Positions 1 to 10,878 are shown, numbered from the stretch's first letter. The stretch: DNA of 64,000 bases from Zhongshania sp. (GCF_029212375.1 NZ_JARGNU010000005.1:97532-161531), one strand, 5' to 3'. Notes: generated by a model not told the origin, from the sequence alone. Numbers and translations are program-made.

Positions 1-97
1 ATGGCGGCGGGTTTATGGCTGGGCCCTAGGTGATGGCGATTGGCTATAATGGCAAACGGCGCCCACCAAATAGCGTTTAATCAATTGGGAAGTAAGC

Positions 98-595
98 ATG
101 GATAATAATGATGTTCTGCGCCGGGTGCGCTACATCTTCGATTTTAATGACGCAAAAATGATTTCGGTTTTTGGTTTGGCGGATCATTTGGTGAGTCGAG
201 AAGAAGTGAGTGATTGGTTGAAGCGCGAAGGCGATCCGACTTATCAACCCCTCGGTGATTTGCATCTCGCGGCTTTTCTTAACGGTTTGATTAGCGATAA
301 ACGCGGCAAGCGCGAAGGCCCAAAGCCTGAGAATGAAAAGCGCTTAAGCAATAATATGATTTTTATGAAGTTGAAAATTGCCCTAAACCTCAAGGCCGAG
401 GATGTTATGGCAATTTTAGCTTTGGCAGATGTGATTATTAGCAAGCACGAGCTGAGTGCGTTTTTCCGCAAAACCGACCACAAGCATTATCGCGAGTGCA
501 AGGACCAGATTTTACGCAATTTTCTGAAAGGCTTGCAGCGTAAATACCGAAGCGATGCTGAGGTAGAAGTAGAGTTTGGCAGCGAAGTAGAATAA
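98..595 (+). CDS. yehS: YehS-like DUF1456 family protein
   Basis: The 165-residue protein holds two copies of the DUF1456 fold, roughly residues 1-70 and 85-150. Each copy starts with a hydrophobic segment followed by 'I/LFGLADHLVS'- or 'ILALADVIIS'-like helices. This tandem arrangement and the length match YehS of Enterobacteria. The biochemical role of the family is unknown. It is a soluble protein with no signal peptide or membrane segment. It stands alone and converges with the rsx operon, from which it is separated by a terminator hairpin. A TATAAT hexamer at 45-50 is a possible -10 element, but no good -35 partner is visible. The family call is confident; nothing can be said about function. 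Confidence 0.88.
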   Translation: MDNNDVLRRVRYIFDFNDAKMISVFGLADHLVSREEVSDWLKREGDPTYQPLGDLHLAAFLNGLISDKRGKREGPKPENEKRLSNNMIFMKLKIALNLKAEDVMAILALADVIISKHELSAFFRKTDHKHYRECKDQILRNFLKGLQRKYRSDAEVEVEFGSEVE

Positions 596-610
596 GCATT
601 TAGAACAAAA

Positions 611-636
611 CAGGGTGATACTTTTGCGTCACCCTG
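611..636 (-). terminator. Hairpin terminator of the rsx operon
   Basis: Perfect 8-bp arms CAGGGTGA and TCACCCTG surround a 10-base loop. Read on the minus strand the hairpin is followed by TTTTGTT, which is the form expected for a Rho-independent terminator downstream of rsxE. On the plus strand the following bases are not T-rich, so termination of yehS there is less certain. Confidence 0.7.
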
Positions 637-669
637 TCCTCATCGCATTTTTAAAACCACAGTGTTGCC

Positions 670-1383
670 TTAGCTAATATTCCCCGTAACCCGAACTCGG
701 CGGCTGGTGGGCGCAGATTCTATGGTTTTTGCGGCTTCGCGTTTCTTAATACCATCGTCGATGATGTTCTTCAGCGCGATAATCATTCCCGTAAAAATAA
801 ACGCGCCCGGCGGTAAAATTGCCACCAACACCGCGGTGTAATCCTCTACCAGTACAATCTTCCATGCCTTGGCACCTTCGCCAAACAGTAAGTCCATATT
901 CGCGAAAATCGCGCCGGTACCAATAATTTCTCGCACTGCGCCGAGCAGCATCAATATAACGGCAAACCCCGCACCCATAATAAAACCGTCGTACATGGCG
1001 GGCAGTACTTTATTCTTGCAGGCAAAGGCGTCGGCGCGGCCAAGAATTACACAGTTGGTGGTGATCAGCGGTAGAAAAATACCAAGGATTTGAAATAGCT
1101 CATAGGCAAATGCCTGCATTAATAGCTCGATGCAGGTTACTGCCGCAGCAATAATCATTACAAATGCCGGTAGCCGGATGGCATCCGAGGCAAAGCTGCG
1201 AATCATCGACACGCAGGTATTTGAAACGGTGAGCACGAGCATTGTTGCCAGCCCCATACCCAGCGCATTAATCACTGAGCCGGTTACCGCTAACAGCGGA
1301 CATAAGCCGAGCAGCTGAACAATGGCGGGGTTGTTCTTCCACAGCCCGTTTAGGGAGATCTCGCGGTAGCTGATGTCACTCAT
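670..1383 (-). CDS. rsxE: RsxE/RnfE, integral membrane subunit of the Rnf/Rsx complex
   Basis: This 237-residue, strongly hydrophobic protein has about six membrane segments and the family signature around '[10 protein letters not shown]' near residue 25 and '[15 protein letters not shown]' near residue 105. The same LITTNC element occurs in its paralogue RsxA. RsxE and RsxA form the membrane core of the ferredoxin:NAD+ oxidoreductase/SoxR-reducing complex. The gene is last in a six-gene minus-strand operon and overlaps rsxG by 8 bp, so translation is probably coupled. In many gammaproteobacteria nth follows rnfE; here the operon ends at a terminator and a convergent yehS instead. Confidence 0.96.
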   Translation of the reverse strand: MSDISYREISLNGLWKNNPAIVQLLGLCPLLAVTGSVINALGMGLATMLVLTVSNTCVSMIRSFASDAIRLPAFVMIIAAAVTCIELLMQAFAYELFQILGIFLPLITTNCVILGRADAFACKNKVLPAMYDGFIMGAGFAVILMLLGAVREIIGTGAIFANMDLLFGEGAKAWKIVLVEDYTAVLVAILPPGAFIFTGMIIALKNIIDDGIKKREAAKTIESAPTSRRVRVTGNIS

Positions 1384-2023
1384 TGCTGTTCTCCTTGTCA
1401 GGCTCTATGCCGGTAATCATGGCGCGATTAGCGTCAAAATAAAGTAGGGCGCGGTGTACTGCACCGGTTACCGCACGCGGGGTGATGGTTGCGCCAGTAA
1501 ACTGGTCAAACACGCCCTTGTCTTTCTTTACTGCCCATTTACCTGGTTCTGGGTTTGTGAGGCTTTTACCGACAAAGCCGTCTACCCAGTGGCTCTTTTT
1601 GTAGTCTACCTGATCGCCCAGGCCCGGCGTCTCGCGATGTGATAAAACTCGTACTCCAGCAATGCTGCCGTCGAGGTTAATGCCGACGATCATATCGACA
1701 TCGCCGGTATAACCGTCGCGGGCCGTGGCGGGCAAAATAGCGCCCACAAAATGGCCCTTTTGGGTGGCGCGGTAGAATTTTTTGGTTTCACGCAGGCCCA
1801 GTAACTCGGTGTCGGCGATGGTGTCGGCGGCGTCGAGCATGGAGTTGTCGTGACGGGATTTGGGAATAATTTCCAGCAGCGCGCGCTCTTCGGCGTGGCG
1901 GATGTTTTCCTGAATTAAACCTCGGGTAGAAAGATAAGTGCCGGCAATCACGCCGGTGGTGACCACCGCAAAGAGGCCCAATAATAGACTGTTTTTACTG
2001 ATCGATTGGCCGAGAATATTCAT
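1376..2023 (-). CDS. rsxG: RsxG/RnfG, FMN-carrying periplasmic-facing subunit
   Basis: A single N-terminal membrane segment (about residues 12-32) anchors a periplasmic FMN-binding domain. The motif '[10 protein letters not shown]' near residue 177 contains the threonine that, in the family, carries covalently bound FMN through a phosphoester made by ApbE. The length of 215 residues is typical. The start overlaps the end of rsxD by 4 bp (ATGA type) and the end overlaps rsxE. No apbE flavin transferase is present in the window, so the modification enzyme must be encoded elsewhere. The assignment is secure from motif, length and operon position. Confidence 0.95.
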   Translation of the reverse strand: MNILGQSISKNSLLLGLFAVVTTGVIAGTYLSTRGLIQENIRHAEERALLEIIPKSRHDNSMLDAADTIADTELLGLRETKKFYRATQKGHFVGAILPATARDGYTGDVDMIVGINLDGSIAGVRVLSHRETPGLGDQVDYKKSHWVDGFVGKSLTNPEPGKWAVKKDKGVFDQFTGATITPRAVTGAVHRALLYFDANRAMITGIEPDKENSNE

Positions 2024-3060
2024 TTATCGGCTCCCTTCGTTTTATGCCCATAAGTGCGCGGCTGGGTGAAATGATCAATAAAGGGCGCGGCAAAGTTCAT
2101 TAACAATACCGAGAAGGCCAAGGCATCGGGATAATTGCCCCACACCCGAATAATATAAATGAGCAGGCCAATTAAGGCGCCGTAAATTAGGCGGCCGCGA
2201 TTGGACACCGCCGAGGTCACGGGGTCGGTAACAATAAAGAAAGCGCCGAGCATGGTGGCGCCGCTGAACAAGTGAAAGAAAGGCGAGCCGCCAGAGGCCG
2301 AGCTGCCGCCGTCGTAGAAGAACAGCGACATTAGGGTGAGCACCGCGAGCATGCTCAGCGGCGCGTGCCAGGTAAAAATACGACGGTATATTAGGTAGGC
2401 GCCGCCCAGTAAAAATCCGGCATTTGCCCACTCCCAGCCTTTACCCGCAACTTGACCAAACTGGGGCGATTGTGACCAGAGATCGCTAACGAGCAGTGAG
2501 TTGTTTTGCTTTAGCACATCTAAAGGCGTGGCCATGGTGATGGCGTCAATGGCCTCGCGACCAAAGCCAAAGCAGTAGCGCAGGGCTTCGATGGGGCCGA
2601 GTAAGTCGCCGGCAAAGCTACCCTTGGGCGCCAGCCACTGGGTCATTTGCACGGGGAAGGAAATCAGCAGCATGACGTAGGCGGCCATGGCGGGGTTGAA
2701 TGGGTTGTAGCCCATGCCGCCATAGAGTTGTTTGCAAATTAAAATCGCAAAACCGGTGCCGATCATAATCAGCCAAAATGGCGCGGCCGGCGGCAGCGCT
2801 ATGCCGAGCAGAAAGGCGGTGACTAGGGCGCTGTAATCATTGAGGTAAAAGCCAATAGGCCGCTTGCGCCAGCGCAGCGCTAAGGCTTCAAACGCCAATG
2901 CGGTAATACTGGCCCATAGCACGTTAACAATGGTGCCAAAACCAAAGAACCAGGTCAGCGCCAGCATGCCGGGCAGGGTCGCCAGCAACACAAGGCGCAT
3001 GACACTGGCGGTGCTCATGGGCCCGTGGGCGTGGGGTGAACTGACTTTTAAAAATCCCAT
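2020..3060 (-). CDS. rsxD: RsxD/RnfD, FMN-binding integral membrane subunit
   Basis: The 346-residue protein has about ten hydrophobic segments and is related to NqrB. The element 'FSGATMLGAFF' at about residues 265-275 carries the SGAT threonine that binds FMN covalently in the family. 'YGGMGYNPFNPAM' is another conserved loop. It acts with RsxG to carry electrons through the membrane in the Rnf/Rsx complex. It lies 28 bp downstream of rsxC and overlaps rsxG by 4 bp. Nothing departs from the normal family layout. Confidence 0.95.
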   Translation of the reverse strand: MGFLKVSSPHAHGPMSTASVMRLVLLATLPGMLALTWFFGFGTIVNVLWASITALAFEALALRWRKRPIGFYLNDYSALVTAFLLGIALPPAAPFWLIMIGTGFAILICKQLYGGMGYNPFNPAMAAYVMLLISFPVQMTQWLAPKGSFAGDLLGPIEALRYCFGFGREAIDAITMATPLDVLKQNNSLLVSDLWSQSPQFGQVAGKGWEWANAGFLLGGAYLIYRRIFTWHAPLSMLAVLTLMSLFFYDGGSSASGGSPFFHLFSGATMLGAFFIVTDPVTSAVSNRGRLIYGALIGLLIYIIRVWGNYPDALAFSVLLMNFAAPFIDHFTQPRTYGHKTKGADK

Positions 3061-3088
3061 AGTCTGCTGTGTGCTCTATAAAAGGGTA

Positions 3089-5497
3089 TTAGCCCAGCTG
3101 CTGTTTAGCGCTGGCCAGTTTGTCTTGTAGCTTCGCTATTGAGTCGGCGAGAATCTCGGCCTTGTCGTCGCCGCTTTCTTGGGCGGCGCTTAATTTCTCT
3201 TGAGTGCGCGCAATACGATTTTCTAAAGACGCAATGGTTTGTTTGAGCTTATCTTCGTCGCTCATATCTGCTTGGGCGGCGCGCGCAGCTTTGGCGCGTT
3301 CAATAGCTGCTTGTACTGGATCATCGCTGCTGCTTGGTGCTGGTGTAGTTTCAGCACTGGCTGGTGTCTCCGCCGCAAGTCTCGCCAAGTGCGCGGCTAA
3401 GTCTTGTTTCGCCGTTTCCAATTTGCTTTGCGTTTTTTCAACTCCAGTGGCAAAGGCGGCGACATTGGCGTCGTTTTGCTCTTGGGCAGTACTCAGTTTT
3501 TGCTGGGCGGCGGCAAGGCGTTTTTCGGTGGTGGCGACGAGGTTCTGTAGGCGTTGGGTTTTGTCCTCGTCGCTCTCGTCGGCGCTAACACCTGCACGTT
3601 TAGCCATGGCGCGGGCGATGGCCGCTTGTGCTGGATCGGCTGCGTCATGCGCGGGCGCACTTGCGAGGCTGGCTTGATGGTTGGCAATTTCTATTTGCAG
3701 GGCCGCGACTTTATCTTCGGTTTTGATTACCGCGGTGGCAAAGGCCTCGACGTTTTCACTGGCCTGCTCTTTAGCAAGGGCCAATTTTTCACGGGCGCTG
3801 ACGAGTCGGCGTTCAGCGCTGGCAAGCAGTAATTGCAGGCGTTCGGTTTTGGCAGCGGGGTCTTCTGCTGCGACCTTGCCGTCGCCCTTGTCTTGAACCC
3901 TGTCTTGAGCCTTGGCTTGAGCGCGCGCTATGGCATCTTGAGCGGGGTCGGCGGCGTCAGCCTTTTTGGCCTTGCTGCGTTCAATTGCCGCTTGAATAAG
4001 ATCTGTCTTGCTGCTGTCGGGATTGCTCGCGGCGGCAGCGGCTTTGTCTTTGGCGGCTTTGAGGCGAGCGGCGCGTTTGGCTTCTTTCTCTGCCTCTTCT
4101 TGCTCTAGTCTGGCGGTGCGCGCTTCAAAGCGTTCCTTGGAACGCTCTGCTTTAATTTTGTCTTGCTGGGCCTGACGGATCTCTGCTTTAGAGGCGCGGT
4201 AATATTGCACCAGGGGAATATTACTTGGGCAGACATACGAGCAGGCGCCGCACTCGATACAGTCGAAAAGTTGGTGGTCTTCGAGTTTTTCGTGTTCTTG
4301 GGCGCGGGAGAACCAGTACATTTGCTGGGGCAGCAGCGACACGGGGCAGGCTTCGGCGCACATGCCGCAACGGATACAGGCCTGAGCTGGCGGCGGTGGC
4401 GGTAGCTCGGCAGCGCTGGGCGCCAAAACGCAGTTGCTGGTTTTGACGATGGGCACGGCAGTGTCTTGCAGGGTATAGCCCATCATCGGGCCGCCCATAA
4501 CCAAGCGAATGCAGTCGTCTTTTTTAAAGCCGCTTTGGTCCAGCAGAAATTGCACTGGCGTGCCGAGTAATACTTCGTAATTGCGGGGCTGACTGCAGGC
4601 TTCACCGGTAATGGTGGTAATGCGCGAGATCAGCGGCTCGCCAAAGCAAATGGCGCGGTAGATTGCGGTGGCGGTGCCGATGTTTTGGCAGACAATGCCG
4701 ATATCGGCGGGCAGGCCGCCAGCGGGCACTTCTTTACCCGTTAAAATTTGAATTAATTGTTTTTCGCCGCCAGAGGGGTATTTGGTGGGGAAGGGCACAA
4801 TTTCGATGCCGGTTCCTTGCGCAGCTTTTTGCAGTGCGGCAATGCCCTCGGGTTTATTGTCTTCAACACCGATCAGGGTTTCTTTGCTGGGCTTAATTAA
4901 ATGACGAAGAATTTCGGCGCCGGCAATAATTTCGGCGGCGCGCTCGCGCATAAGAATATCGTCGGCAGTGATATAGGGTTCGCACTCGGTGCCGTTGAGA
5001 ATTAAGGTCTCAATGGGTTTGTCGTCGCGGGTGCTGAGTTTTACTGCGGAGGGAAAACCCGCGCCGCCCATGCCCGCAATACCGGCTTGGCGAACGCGGT
5101 CAATTAAATCCATTTTGCTTAAGCTGCGAAAGTCGTCAACGCCGCTATGGCTAATCCACTCATCTTGGCCGTCGGTGTCGATCACAATGCAGGCACCGCT
5201 CATGCCTGAGGGGTGGGGGATTAAGCGCGATTCAATGGCCACTACCGTGCCAGATGTTGGCGCGTGCACGGGGGCGCTAACAAAGCCCTTGGCTTCGGCA
5301 ATCATTTGGCCTTTTAAAACGCGGTCGCCGACGCTAATGATTGGACTAGCTGGCGCGCCAATGTGCTGGGCCAGCGGCAGTATTAATTGCGGCGGTATAC
5401 CGGCAGCTTGGATAGGCGACTGCAGGGACTGCTGTTTGTTTTCTGCTGGGTGAATACCGCCGTGAATATCCCACACCTTTCTTATCAGCTGGCTCAT
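3089..5497 (-). CDS. rsxC: RsxC/RnfC, NADH- and Fe-S-binding subunit with an extended repeat tail
   Basis: The N-terminal 450 residues form the normal RnfC core. It has a Nqo1-like flavin/NADH-binding region with '[13 protein letters not shown]' from residue 142. Two 4Fe-4S clusters are formed by C374, C377, C380, C384 and C413, C416, C419, C423. Residues 450-802 are an Ala/Lys/Glu-rich tail in which a 'DPxQxAIxRAxAK' element appears at about 499, 517, 621 and 726. Three coiled-coil blocks follow it at about 551-606, 647-702 and 751-801. Such tails are known in gammaproteobacterial RsxC and vary in length; this one is clearly built from three ~105-residue repeats. The start overlaps rsxB by 4 bp. 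Confidence 0.95.
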   Translation of the reverse strand: MSQLIRKVWDIHGGIHPAENKQQSLQSPIQAAGIPPQLILPLAQHIGAPASPIISVGDRVLKGQMIAEAKGFVSAPVHAPTSGTVVAIESRLIPHPSGMSGACIVIDTDGQDEWISHSGVDDFRSLSKMDLIDRVRQAGIAGMGGAGFPSAVKLSTRDDKPIETLILNGTECEPYITADDILMRERAAEIIAGAEILRHLIKPSKETLIGVEDNKPEGIAALQKAAQGTGIEIVPFPTKYPSGGEKQLIQILTGKEVPAGGLPADIGIVCQNIGTATAIYRAICFGEPLISRITTITGEACSQPRNYEVLLGTPVQFLLDQSGFKKDDCIRLVMGGPMMGYTLQDTAVPIVKTSNCVLAPSAAELPPPPPAQACIRCGMCAEACPVSLLPQQMYWFSRAQEHEKLEDHQLFDCIECGACSYVCPSNIPLVQYYRASKAEIRQAQQDKIKAERSKERFEARTARLEQEEAEKEAKRAARLKAAKDKAAAAASNPDSSKTDLIQAAIERSKAKKADAADPAQDAIARAQAKAQDRVQDKGDGKVAAEDPAAKTERLQLLLASAERRLVSAREKLALAKEQASENVEAFATAVIKTEDKVAALQIEIANHQASLASAPAHDAADPAQAAIARAMAKRAGVSADESDEDKTQRLQNLVATTEKRLAAAQQKLSTAQEQNDANVAAFATGVEKTQSKLETAKQDLAAHLARLAAETPASAETTPAPSSSDDPVQAAIERAKAARAAQADMSDEDKLKQTIASLENRIARTQEKLSAAQESGDDKAEILADSIAKLQDKLASAKQQLG

Positions 5498-6087
5498 GCA
5501 CTGGCCCCGCTGCGGTCGCTGGCAATAAGGTCTTCGGGCGGCTTGGGTTTGTCCCAGTGCCAGGTTTGCAAGCTGGTTTCGATGGGGCGCATTTCTATAC
5601 AGTCTACTGGGCAGGGTTCAACGCAAAGATCGCAGCCGGTGCACTCACTGGCGATAACGGTGTGCATATGTTTGGCCGAGCCCAAAATGGCATCGACGGG
5701 GCAGGCTTGAATACATTTGGTACAGCCGATGCATTCCTCTTCGCGAATATAGGCGACCGACGGCACGGACTCTTCAGCTGCGTCTAGGGGTTTAGCTTCT
5801 ACGCCCAGCAAATCCGCAAGCGCCGCGATGGTGGCTTCGCCGCCAGGCGGGCATTTGTTGATGTCGTCGCCGTCGGCAATGGCTTGGGCGTAGGGGCGGC
5901 AGCCGGGGTAGCCGCATTGGCCGCACTGGGTTTGCGGCAGCAGTGCTTCAACTTGGTCGGCAATCGGGTCGCCCTCGGTTTTAAATTTTACCGCAGCAAA
6001 ACCGAGTAGGGCGCCGAACACCACGCCGAGGCTGACCAGTGCCAGCAGGGACGCGATAAACGGGTTTTGGGCAATTAATTCAATCAT
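5494..6087 (-). CDS. rsxB: RsxB/RnfB, ferredoxin-type electron-entry subunit
   Basis: This is a 197-residue protein. After an N-terminal membrane anchor (about residues 8-30) comes a four-cysteine cluster module, '[13 protein letters not shown]' with a further 'KCPPGG'. Two adjacent 4Fe-4S motifs follow, '[16 protein letters not shown]' and '[16 protein letters not shown]'. RsxB accepts electrons for the complex, from ferredoxin in Rnf, and in E. coli Rsx the complex keeps SoxR reduced. It sits 2 bp after rsxA and overlaps rsxC by 4 bp. All expected cysteines are present. Confidence 0.96.
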   Translation of the reverse strand: MIELIAQNPFIASLLALVSLGVVFGALLGFAAVKFKTEGDPIADQVEALLPQTQCGQCGYPGCRPYAQAIADGDDINKCPPGGEATIAALADLLGVEAKPLDAAEESVPSVAYIREEECIGCTKCIQACPVDAILGSAKHMHTVIASECTGCDLCVEPCPVDCIEMRPIETSLQTWHWDKPKPPEDLIASDRSGASA

Positions 6088-6089
6088 CG

Positions 6090-6668
6090 TTATACCAAAC
6101 CGGCGAAGCCCATAAAGGCCAGTGACATGAGTCCGGCGGTAATCATACCAACGGCAGGGCCTTTAAAGGGTTGGGGCACATCGGCGGCGGTAATGCGTTC
6201 GCGCATGGCGGCAAACAATACCAAAACCATGGAAAAGCCCGCGGCGGCGCCAAAGCCATACAGGGCTGATTCAACAAAGCTGTGGTCCTTATTGATGTTG
6301 AGTAGGGCAACACCGAGCACTGCGCAGTTGGTGGTGATCAGGGGCAGAAATACGCCAAGCACCTTGTAGAGCATGGGGCTAGATTTACGGACCACCATTT
6401 CGGTGAACTGCACTACTACGGCAATCACTAAAATAAAGGTGATGGTGCGCAGGTATTCTAAACCGAGGGGAATCAGCAGCCACTCATAGGTAAGCCAGCT
6501 GCAAATCGAGGCGAGGGTCAGTACAAAGGTAGTTGCACTGGACATGCCAATGGCGGTTTCCAATTTATTGGAAACCCCCATAAATGGACACAGGCCCAAA
6601 AACTGCACCAGTACAAAGTTGTTAACCAGAATGGCGCCGATTAACAGTATTGAATAGTCTGCTAACAC
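6090..6668 (-). CDS. rsxA: RsxA/RnfA, integral membrane subunit; GTG start
   Basis: This 192-residue, six-segment membrane protein is the paralogue of RsxE, with '[15 protein letters not shown]' near residue 20 and '[15 protein letters not shown]' near residue 110. It is the first gene of the rsx operon. The start codon is GTG at 6668. It is supported by a GAGG ribosome-binding site about 8 bases upstream on the minus strand and by alignment of the N-terminus with the family length. The operon promoter should lie in 6669-6849, but I could not pick a convincing -10/-35 pair there. Confidence 0.95.
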   Translation of the reverse strand: MLADYSILLIGAILVNNFVLVQFLGLCPFMGVSNKLETAIGMSSATTFVLTLASICSWLTYEWLLIPLGLEYLRTITFILVIAVVVQFTEMVVRKSSPMLYKVLGVFLPLITTNCAVLGVALLNINKDHSFVESALYGFGAAAGFSMVLVLFAAMRERITAADVPQPFKGPAVGMITAGLMSLAFMGFAGLV

Positions 6669-6849
6669 AATTGTAGCCTCATTTTGTTTCCCCGCTAGCT
6701 TGATGCGGCATTCCGCAAAAAGTGCGCCGTGACCAGCATACGCCGCTGGCTGCCCCTTGTGGCGGGCCGGATCTTAGTTTATTTCAATCAAGCCTTCAAA
6801 TTGCCAGTATGGCTGTTAGGCATTCTGGCGAGCGTGTCTTTGACTTGAG

Positions 6850-8892
6850 TTACTGGATCTTCATGCCTGCTTTGGCGCCACTGTCGGGGCTGAGCAACCA
6901 AATCTCTTGATCGCCTGGGCCTGCGGCCAGCACCATGCCTTCGGATAGGCCAAAGCGCATTTTACGGGCTTCGAGATTGGCCACCATTACTGTGAGTTTA
7001 CCCACCAATTGCTCGGCAGTGTAAGCGGTTTTAATCCCAGCAAAGACTTGGCGCTCACCATATTCGCCAAGGCTTAAGGTGAGGCGAAGTAATTTGTCGG
7101 CGCCCTCGACCGCTTCGGCAGCAATGATTTCTGCTACGCGCAAATCGATCTTAGCAAAATCGGGGTAGGCTATTGTGTCTGCGATACCCGTGTCTTTGTC
7201 TTTTGCTGCCTTTTTTGCTTTGGCTTTTACTGGTGCTGCTGGCGCCGCGGCGGTGCTACTGTCGCCGCTGGCGGCGACCATGGCTGCGACTTTGTCGGCG
7301 TCAACGCGATTCATCATTGCCTTAAACGGCTCAATGGCGTGGTCTTGCAGTGGGCTGAACTCGCCCTGCCATGTCAGCTTGCAGTTTAAAAAGGCCTCGG
7401 CTTGTACGGCGAGCTCGGGTAGTACCGGTGTTAAATAGGTCATCAACACGCGGAAAATATCGATGCACTGGGAGGCAACGTCGGCGGCTTGGCCGGCGGT
7501 GTCTTCGCTTTTTGCCAGTTTCCATGGTTCGCAGGAGTCAAAGTATTCGTTGGTGGCATCGGCCAATGCCATGATCTCGCGCACGGCTTTGCTGTATTCA
7601 CGCTGCTCGTAAAGTTCGGCAATCGCATCGCTGGCGCCAGTGACGCGCTTCCACAGCTCGATGTTGTGCTGTTTGCTAGCCAGTTTGCCAGCATTGCCCT
7701 TGTGTACGAATTTGGCGCTGCGGCTGGCGATATTAACTAGTTTGCCAACGAGGTCGGAATTGACTCGGTTAATGAAGTCTTCGAGGTTTAGGTCGATGTC
7801 GTCTACCGCGCCGGATAATTTAGCCGCAAAGTAATAGCGCAGGTATTCGGCGGGTAAGTGTTCCAGATAGGTTTCGGCTTTAATAAAGGTGCCGCGAGAC
7901 TTCGACATTTTCTTGCCATTAACGGTTAAAAAACCGTGGGCATAAATCGCGGTGGGCTGGCGGAAACCTGCCGAATCGAGCATCGCAGGCCAGAACAAAC
8001 CGTGGAAGTTAATGATGTCTTTGCCGATGAAGTGATAGAGCTCTGCCTTAGAATCCACCCCCCAAAATTCATTAAAGTCGCGGCCATTGGCTTCGCACCA
8101 GTTGGCGCAGCTGGCCATGTAGCCAATGGGGGCGTCTAGCCAAACATAGAAGAACTTGCCTGGCGCGCCGGGAATTTCAAAGCCGAAGTAGGGCGCATCG
8201 CGAGAGATGTCCCAGCTGTGCAAACCGGCATCTAACCACTCGCGCAGTTTGTTGGCGATTTGCGGTTGCAGGGCGTCGCTGCTGGTCCATTGGCGGAGTA
8301 GGTTTTCAAAGTCGCCGAGTTTAAAGAAAAAGTGGGTGGAGCTTTTCTCGATGGGCGTGGCGCCGGAAATTGCCGAGCGGGGATTAATCAGCTCTGCTGG
8401 GGTGTAGGTGGCGCCGCAAGCTTCGCAGTTGTCGCCGTATTGGTCGTCGGCCTTGCACTTGGGGCAGGTGCCCTTGATGTAGCGGTCGGCTAGGAATAGT
8501 TGCTTCTCGGGGTCAAAAAGCTGGGTAACGTCCTTGCGCTCAATATGGCCATTGGCGTCGAGGCGGCGATAAATTTCTTCAGAGTAGTGTTTGCACTCTG
8601 GGGAATGGGTGGAGTGGTAGTTGTCGAAGCGGATTAAAAATCCGGCCAAATCCCGCTCGTGCTCGGCCTTTACCCTGGCAATTTGCTCCTCTGGCGTAAT
8701 GCCGAGTTTTTCGGCAGTGAGCATAATGGCGGTGCCGTGGGCATCGTCGGCGCATAAATAGATGCAGTCATTGCCGCGCTGCTTTTGAAAACGCACCCAA
8801 ATATCGGTTTGGATGGATTCCAGCAAATGGCCGAGATGGAGTGGGCCGTTGGCATAGGGCAGAGCGCTGGTAACGAGGATCTGGCGCGACAT
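6850..8892 (-). CDS. metG: Methionyl-tRNA synthetase
   Basis: The 680-residue enzyme charges tRNA-Met. The class I signatures are present: 'HLGH' (HIGH variant) at about residue 20 and 'KMSKS' at about 335. A zinc knuckle of CxxC-x9-CxxC type ('CPKC...CEAC') lies at about residues 145-160. The C-terminal 110 residues ('IDLRVAEI' onward) form the tRNA-binding dimerisation domain of the long MetG type. A low-complexity Ala/Lys linker at about residues 545-565 joins the two parts. It is divergent from mrp/apbC, a common gammaproteobacterial arrangement. The length is normal. Confidence 0.97.
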   Translation of the reverse strand: MSRQILVTSALPYANGPLHLGHLLESIQTDIWVRFQKQRGNDCIYLCADDAHGTAIMLTAEKLGITPEEQIARVKAEHERDLAGFLIRFDNYHSTHSPECKHYSEEIYRRLDANGHIERKDVTQLFDPEKQLFLADRYIKGTCPKCKADDQYGDNCEACGATYTPAELINPRSAISGATPIEKSSTHFFFKLGDFENLLRQWTSSDALQPQIANKLREWLDAGLHSWDISRDAPYFGFEIPGAPGKFFYVWLDAPIGYMASCANWCEANGRDFNEFWGVDSKAELYHFIGKDIINFHGLFWPAMLDSAGFRQPTAIYAHGFLTVNGKKMSKSRGTFIKAETYLEHLPAEYLRYYFAAKLSGAVDDIDLNLEDFINRVNSDLVGKLVNIASRSAKFVHKGNAGKLASKQHNIELWKRVTGASDAIAELYEQREYSKAVREIMALADATNEYFDSCEPWKLAKSEDTAGQAADVASQCIDIFRVLMTYLTPVLPELAVQAEAFLNCKLTWQGEFSPLQDHAIEPFKAMMNRVDADKVAAMVAASGDSSTAAAPAAPVKAKAKKAAKDKDTGIADTIAYPDFAKIDLRVAEIIAAEAVEGADKLLRLTLSLGEYGERQVFAGIKTAYTAEQLVGKLTVMVANLEARKMRFGLSEGMVLAAGPGDQEIWLLSPDSGAKAGMKIQ

Positions 8893-9072
8893 GAGTGTCC
8901 TTGTTGTAACATGGCGGCGACAGTTGGTGTGACTGGCGGCGCAGGTGGATTCCGAGGCGCCGTATTATAGCGTTTTTGGCCTCCTCGTGCATCTGCTGTG
9001 GCGTTGTTCGATGCCGGTCTGCCGCGTATACTCGCCCGCTGATTAAAAGGTTTATCTGAGTAGGGACTGGAA

Positions 9073-10170
9073 ATGGCGACAGAATTGGAATCTCGCGTTC
9101 GCGAAGCATTGTTAGCAGTGGTTTTGCCGGGTTTGTCGGCGCCGCTTGCCGCGTTTGCTGATATTCATTCTCTGGCGGTGAAGGGCGATCGCGTCGACGC
9201 GGTTGTGGAGCTGGGTTTTGCGGCGCGCAGCGCCCAGCAATCCTATGAGCAGGCGCTGAGTAATACCTTAAAAGCGCTCAATGGCGTTGCCGATGCTGCG
9301 GTGCGCGTTACTTGGAAAATCGCACCCTACGCGGCTCAGCAAAATATTAAAAGTATGGAGAACGTTCGCAATATTATTGCGGTAGCGTCGGGCAAAGGCG
9401 GCGTGGGCAAGTCTACCACAGCGGTTAATTTGGCCTTGGCGCTGGTGGCCGAGGGCGCACGCGTTGGCCTGTTGGACGCCGATATTTACGGCCCCAGCGT
9501 GCAGATGATGCTGGGCGTTGCCGATGGTGTGCGGCCCAAACCCTACGGCACCCATTATTTGTTGCCGATAGAAGCCCACGGCGTGCAGTCGATGTCCATG
9601 GGTTATTTGGTTACCGAAGACACGCCCATGGTATGGCGCGGGCCAATGGCGACCGGCGCACTTCAGCAGCTATTAAATCAAACCTATTGGCAGGATTTGG
9701 ATTATCTGATTATTGATATGCCGCCGGGAACTGGCGATATTCAGCTGACCTTGTCGCAAAAAGTGCCGGTGTCGGGTGCAATTGTGGTTACCACGCCGCA
9801 GGATATCGCCTTGCTCGATGCTAAAAAAGGCATCGAGATGTTCCGCAAGGTGTCAGTGCCAGTATTAGGTATTGTTGAAAATATGGCGGTGCATATCTGT
9901 AGTGAGTGCGGGCATCACGAGCACGTGTTTGGCGAGGGTGGCGGTGCGCGGATGGCGAGTAACTATCAAGTGCCAATGCTGGGTTCGCTGCCGTTGTCTA
10001 TGCAAATTCGCAGTCAGGCCGATTGCGGCAAGCCGGTCATGGTGGCAGATCCTTCTGGCGATGCCGCTGCTTTGTACCGCGGTGTGGCTATTGGTATGAC
10101 CGCCGAGCTGGCCAAGCGCCAGCGGGTGCAGAGCAATGCCTTTCCCAATATTTCCATTAGTGATGATTAA
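9073..10170 (+). CDS. apbC: Mrp/ApbC family iron-sulfur cluster carrier ATPase
   Basis: The 365-residue protein begins with a MIP18/DUF59-like domain (about residues 1-80). A P-loop ATPase of the Mrp/NBP35 family follows, with the deviant Walker A motif 'SGKGGVGKST' near residue 110. 'CSECGHHEHVFGEGGG', at about residues 276-291, provides the CxxC that holds the bridging 4Fe-4S cluster. It delivers Fe-S clusters to target proteins in the cytoplasm. It is divergent from metG and followed by dcd 60 bp downstream, possibly in the same transcript. The family assignment is clear. Confidence 0.95.
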   Translation: MATELESRVREALLAVVLPGLSAPLAAFADIHSLAVKGDRVDAVVELGFAARSAQQSYEQALSNTLKALNGVADAAVRVTWKIAPYAAQQNIKSMENVRNIIAVASGKGGVGKSTTAVNLALALVAEGARVGLLDADIYGPSVQMMLGVADGVRPKPYGTHYLLPIEAHGVQSMSMGYLVTEDTPMVWRGPMATGALQQLLNQTYWQDLDYLIIDMPPGTGDIQLTLSQKVPVSGAIVVTTPQDIALLDAKKGIEMFRKVSVPVLGIVENMAVHICSECGHHEHVFGEGGGARMASNYQVPMLGSLPLSMQIRSQADCGKPVMVADPSGDAAALYRGVAIGMTAELAKRQRVQSNAFPNISISDD

Positions 10171-10230
10171 TTCATTTTTATAAAGTAGCGGCTTAAACGA
10201 TAGCGGCGGTTTAGAAGGTAAGGGGACACA

Positions 10231-10797
10231 ATGAGTATCAAGTCGGATAAATGGATTCGCCGCATGGCTGAAAACGAGGGCATGATTGAACCCTTTGAGC
10301 CGAGCCAGGTGCGGGCACAGGGCGGGGCTAAGATTATTTCTTACGGCACCTCAAGCTATGGCTACGATGTGCGTTGCGCCAATGAGTTTAAGGTTTTTAC
10401 TAATATTTATTCGGCAACCGTTGATCCCAAGGCCTTTGATGAAAAGAGCTTTGTCGATATTAAAGGCGACTACTGCATTATTCCCCCCAACTCTTTCGCG
10501 CTGGCGCGCACCGTGGAATATTTTCGGATTCCCCGCAGTGTGCTAACCATGTGTTTGGGTAAGTCGACCTACGCGCGCTGCGGTATTATTGTGAATGTCA
10601 CCCCGCTGGAGCCTGAGTGGGAAGGTCATGTGACCTTGGAATTTTCTAATACCACAACGCTACCCGCCAAAATTTACGCCAATGAAGGCGTGGCGCAGAT
10701 GCTGTTTTTTGAATCAGATGAAGTCTGTGAGGTGAGTTATAAGGATCGCGGCGGGAAGTATCAGGGCCAAACGGGCGTGACCTTACCTAAGACGTGA
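10231..10797 (+). CDS. dcd: dCTP deaminase
   Basis: The 188-residue length is exactly that of gammaproteobacterial Dcd. The trimeric dUTPase-like fold is marked by 'SYGYDVRC' near residue 42 and by '[10 protein letters not shown]' and '[15 protein letters not shown]' at about residues 110-137, which carry the catalytic residues of the family. It converts dCTP to dUTP in thymidylate synthesis. An AAGGGG ribosome-binding site precedes the ATG by about 7 bases. It is convergent with the purM-purN-DUF3108 operon. Confidence 0.96.
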   Translation: MSIKSDKWIRRMAENEGMIEPFEPSQVRAQGGAKIISYGTSSYGYDVRCANEFKVFTNIYSATVDPKAFDEKSFVDIKGDYCIIPPNSFALARTVEYFRIPRSVLTMCLGKSTYARCGIIVNVTPLEPEWEGHVTLEFSNTTTLPAKIYANEGVAQMLFFESDEVCEVSYKDRGGKYQGQTGVTLPKT

Positions 10798-10843
10798 GGG
10801 CGGGCGCGCAACGCTTGATGGGAGACGGTATACGCTAAAGCAG

Positions 10844-10862
10844 GCCCTTGCTGCGCAAGGGC
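10844..10862. terminator. Stem-loop between convergent dcd and the DUF3108 gene
   Basis: Seven-bp arms GCCCTTG and CAAGGGC enclose a 5-base loop in the 81-bp convergent gap. Neither side has a run of T, so it may be a weak bidirectional terminator or an mRNA 3'-end hairpin rather than a canonical intrinsic terminator. Confidence 0.4.
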
Positions 10863-10878
10863 GATACGGGCTAAGCCG

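Noticed and set aside
1..49. Open frames at the very start of the window that could be the tail of an upstream gene
   Set aside because: Two frames are open here, ending at 33 and 49, and too little sequence is left to choose between them.
3204..3677. 157-codon plus-strand frame over rsxC
   Set aside because: Antisense to the low-complexity Ala-rich tail of RsxC; composition mirrors the repeats and no start signal or family feature is seen.
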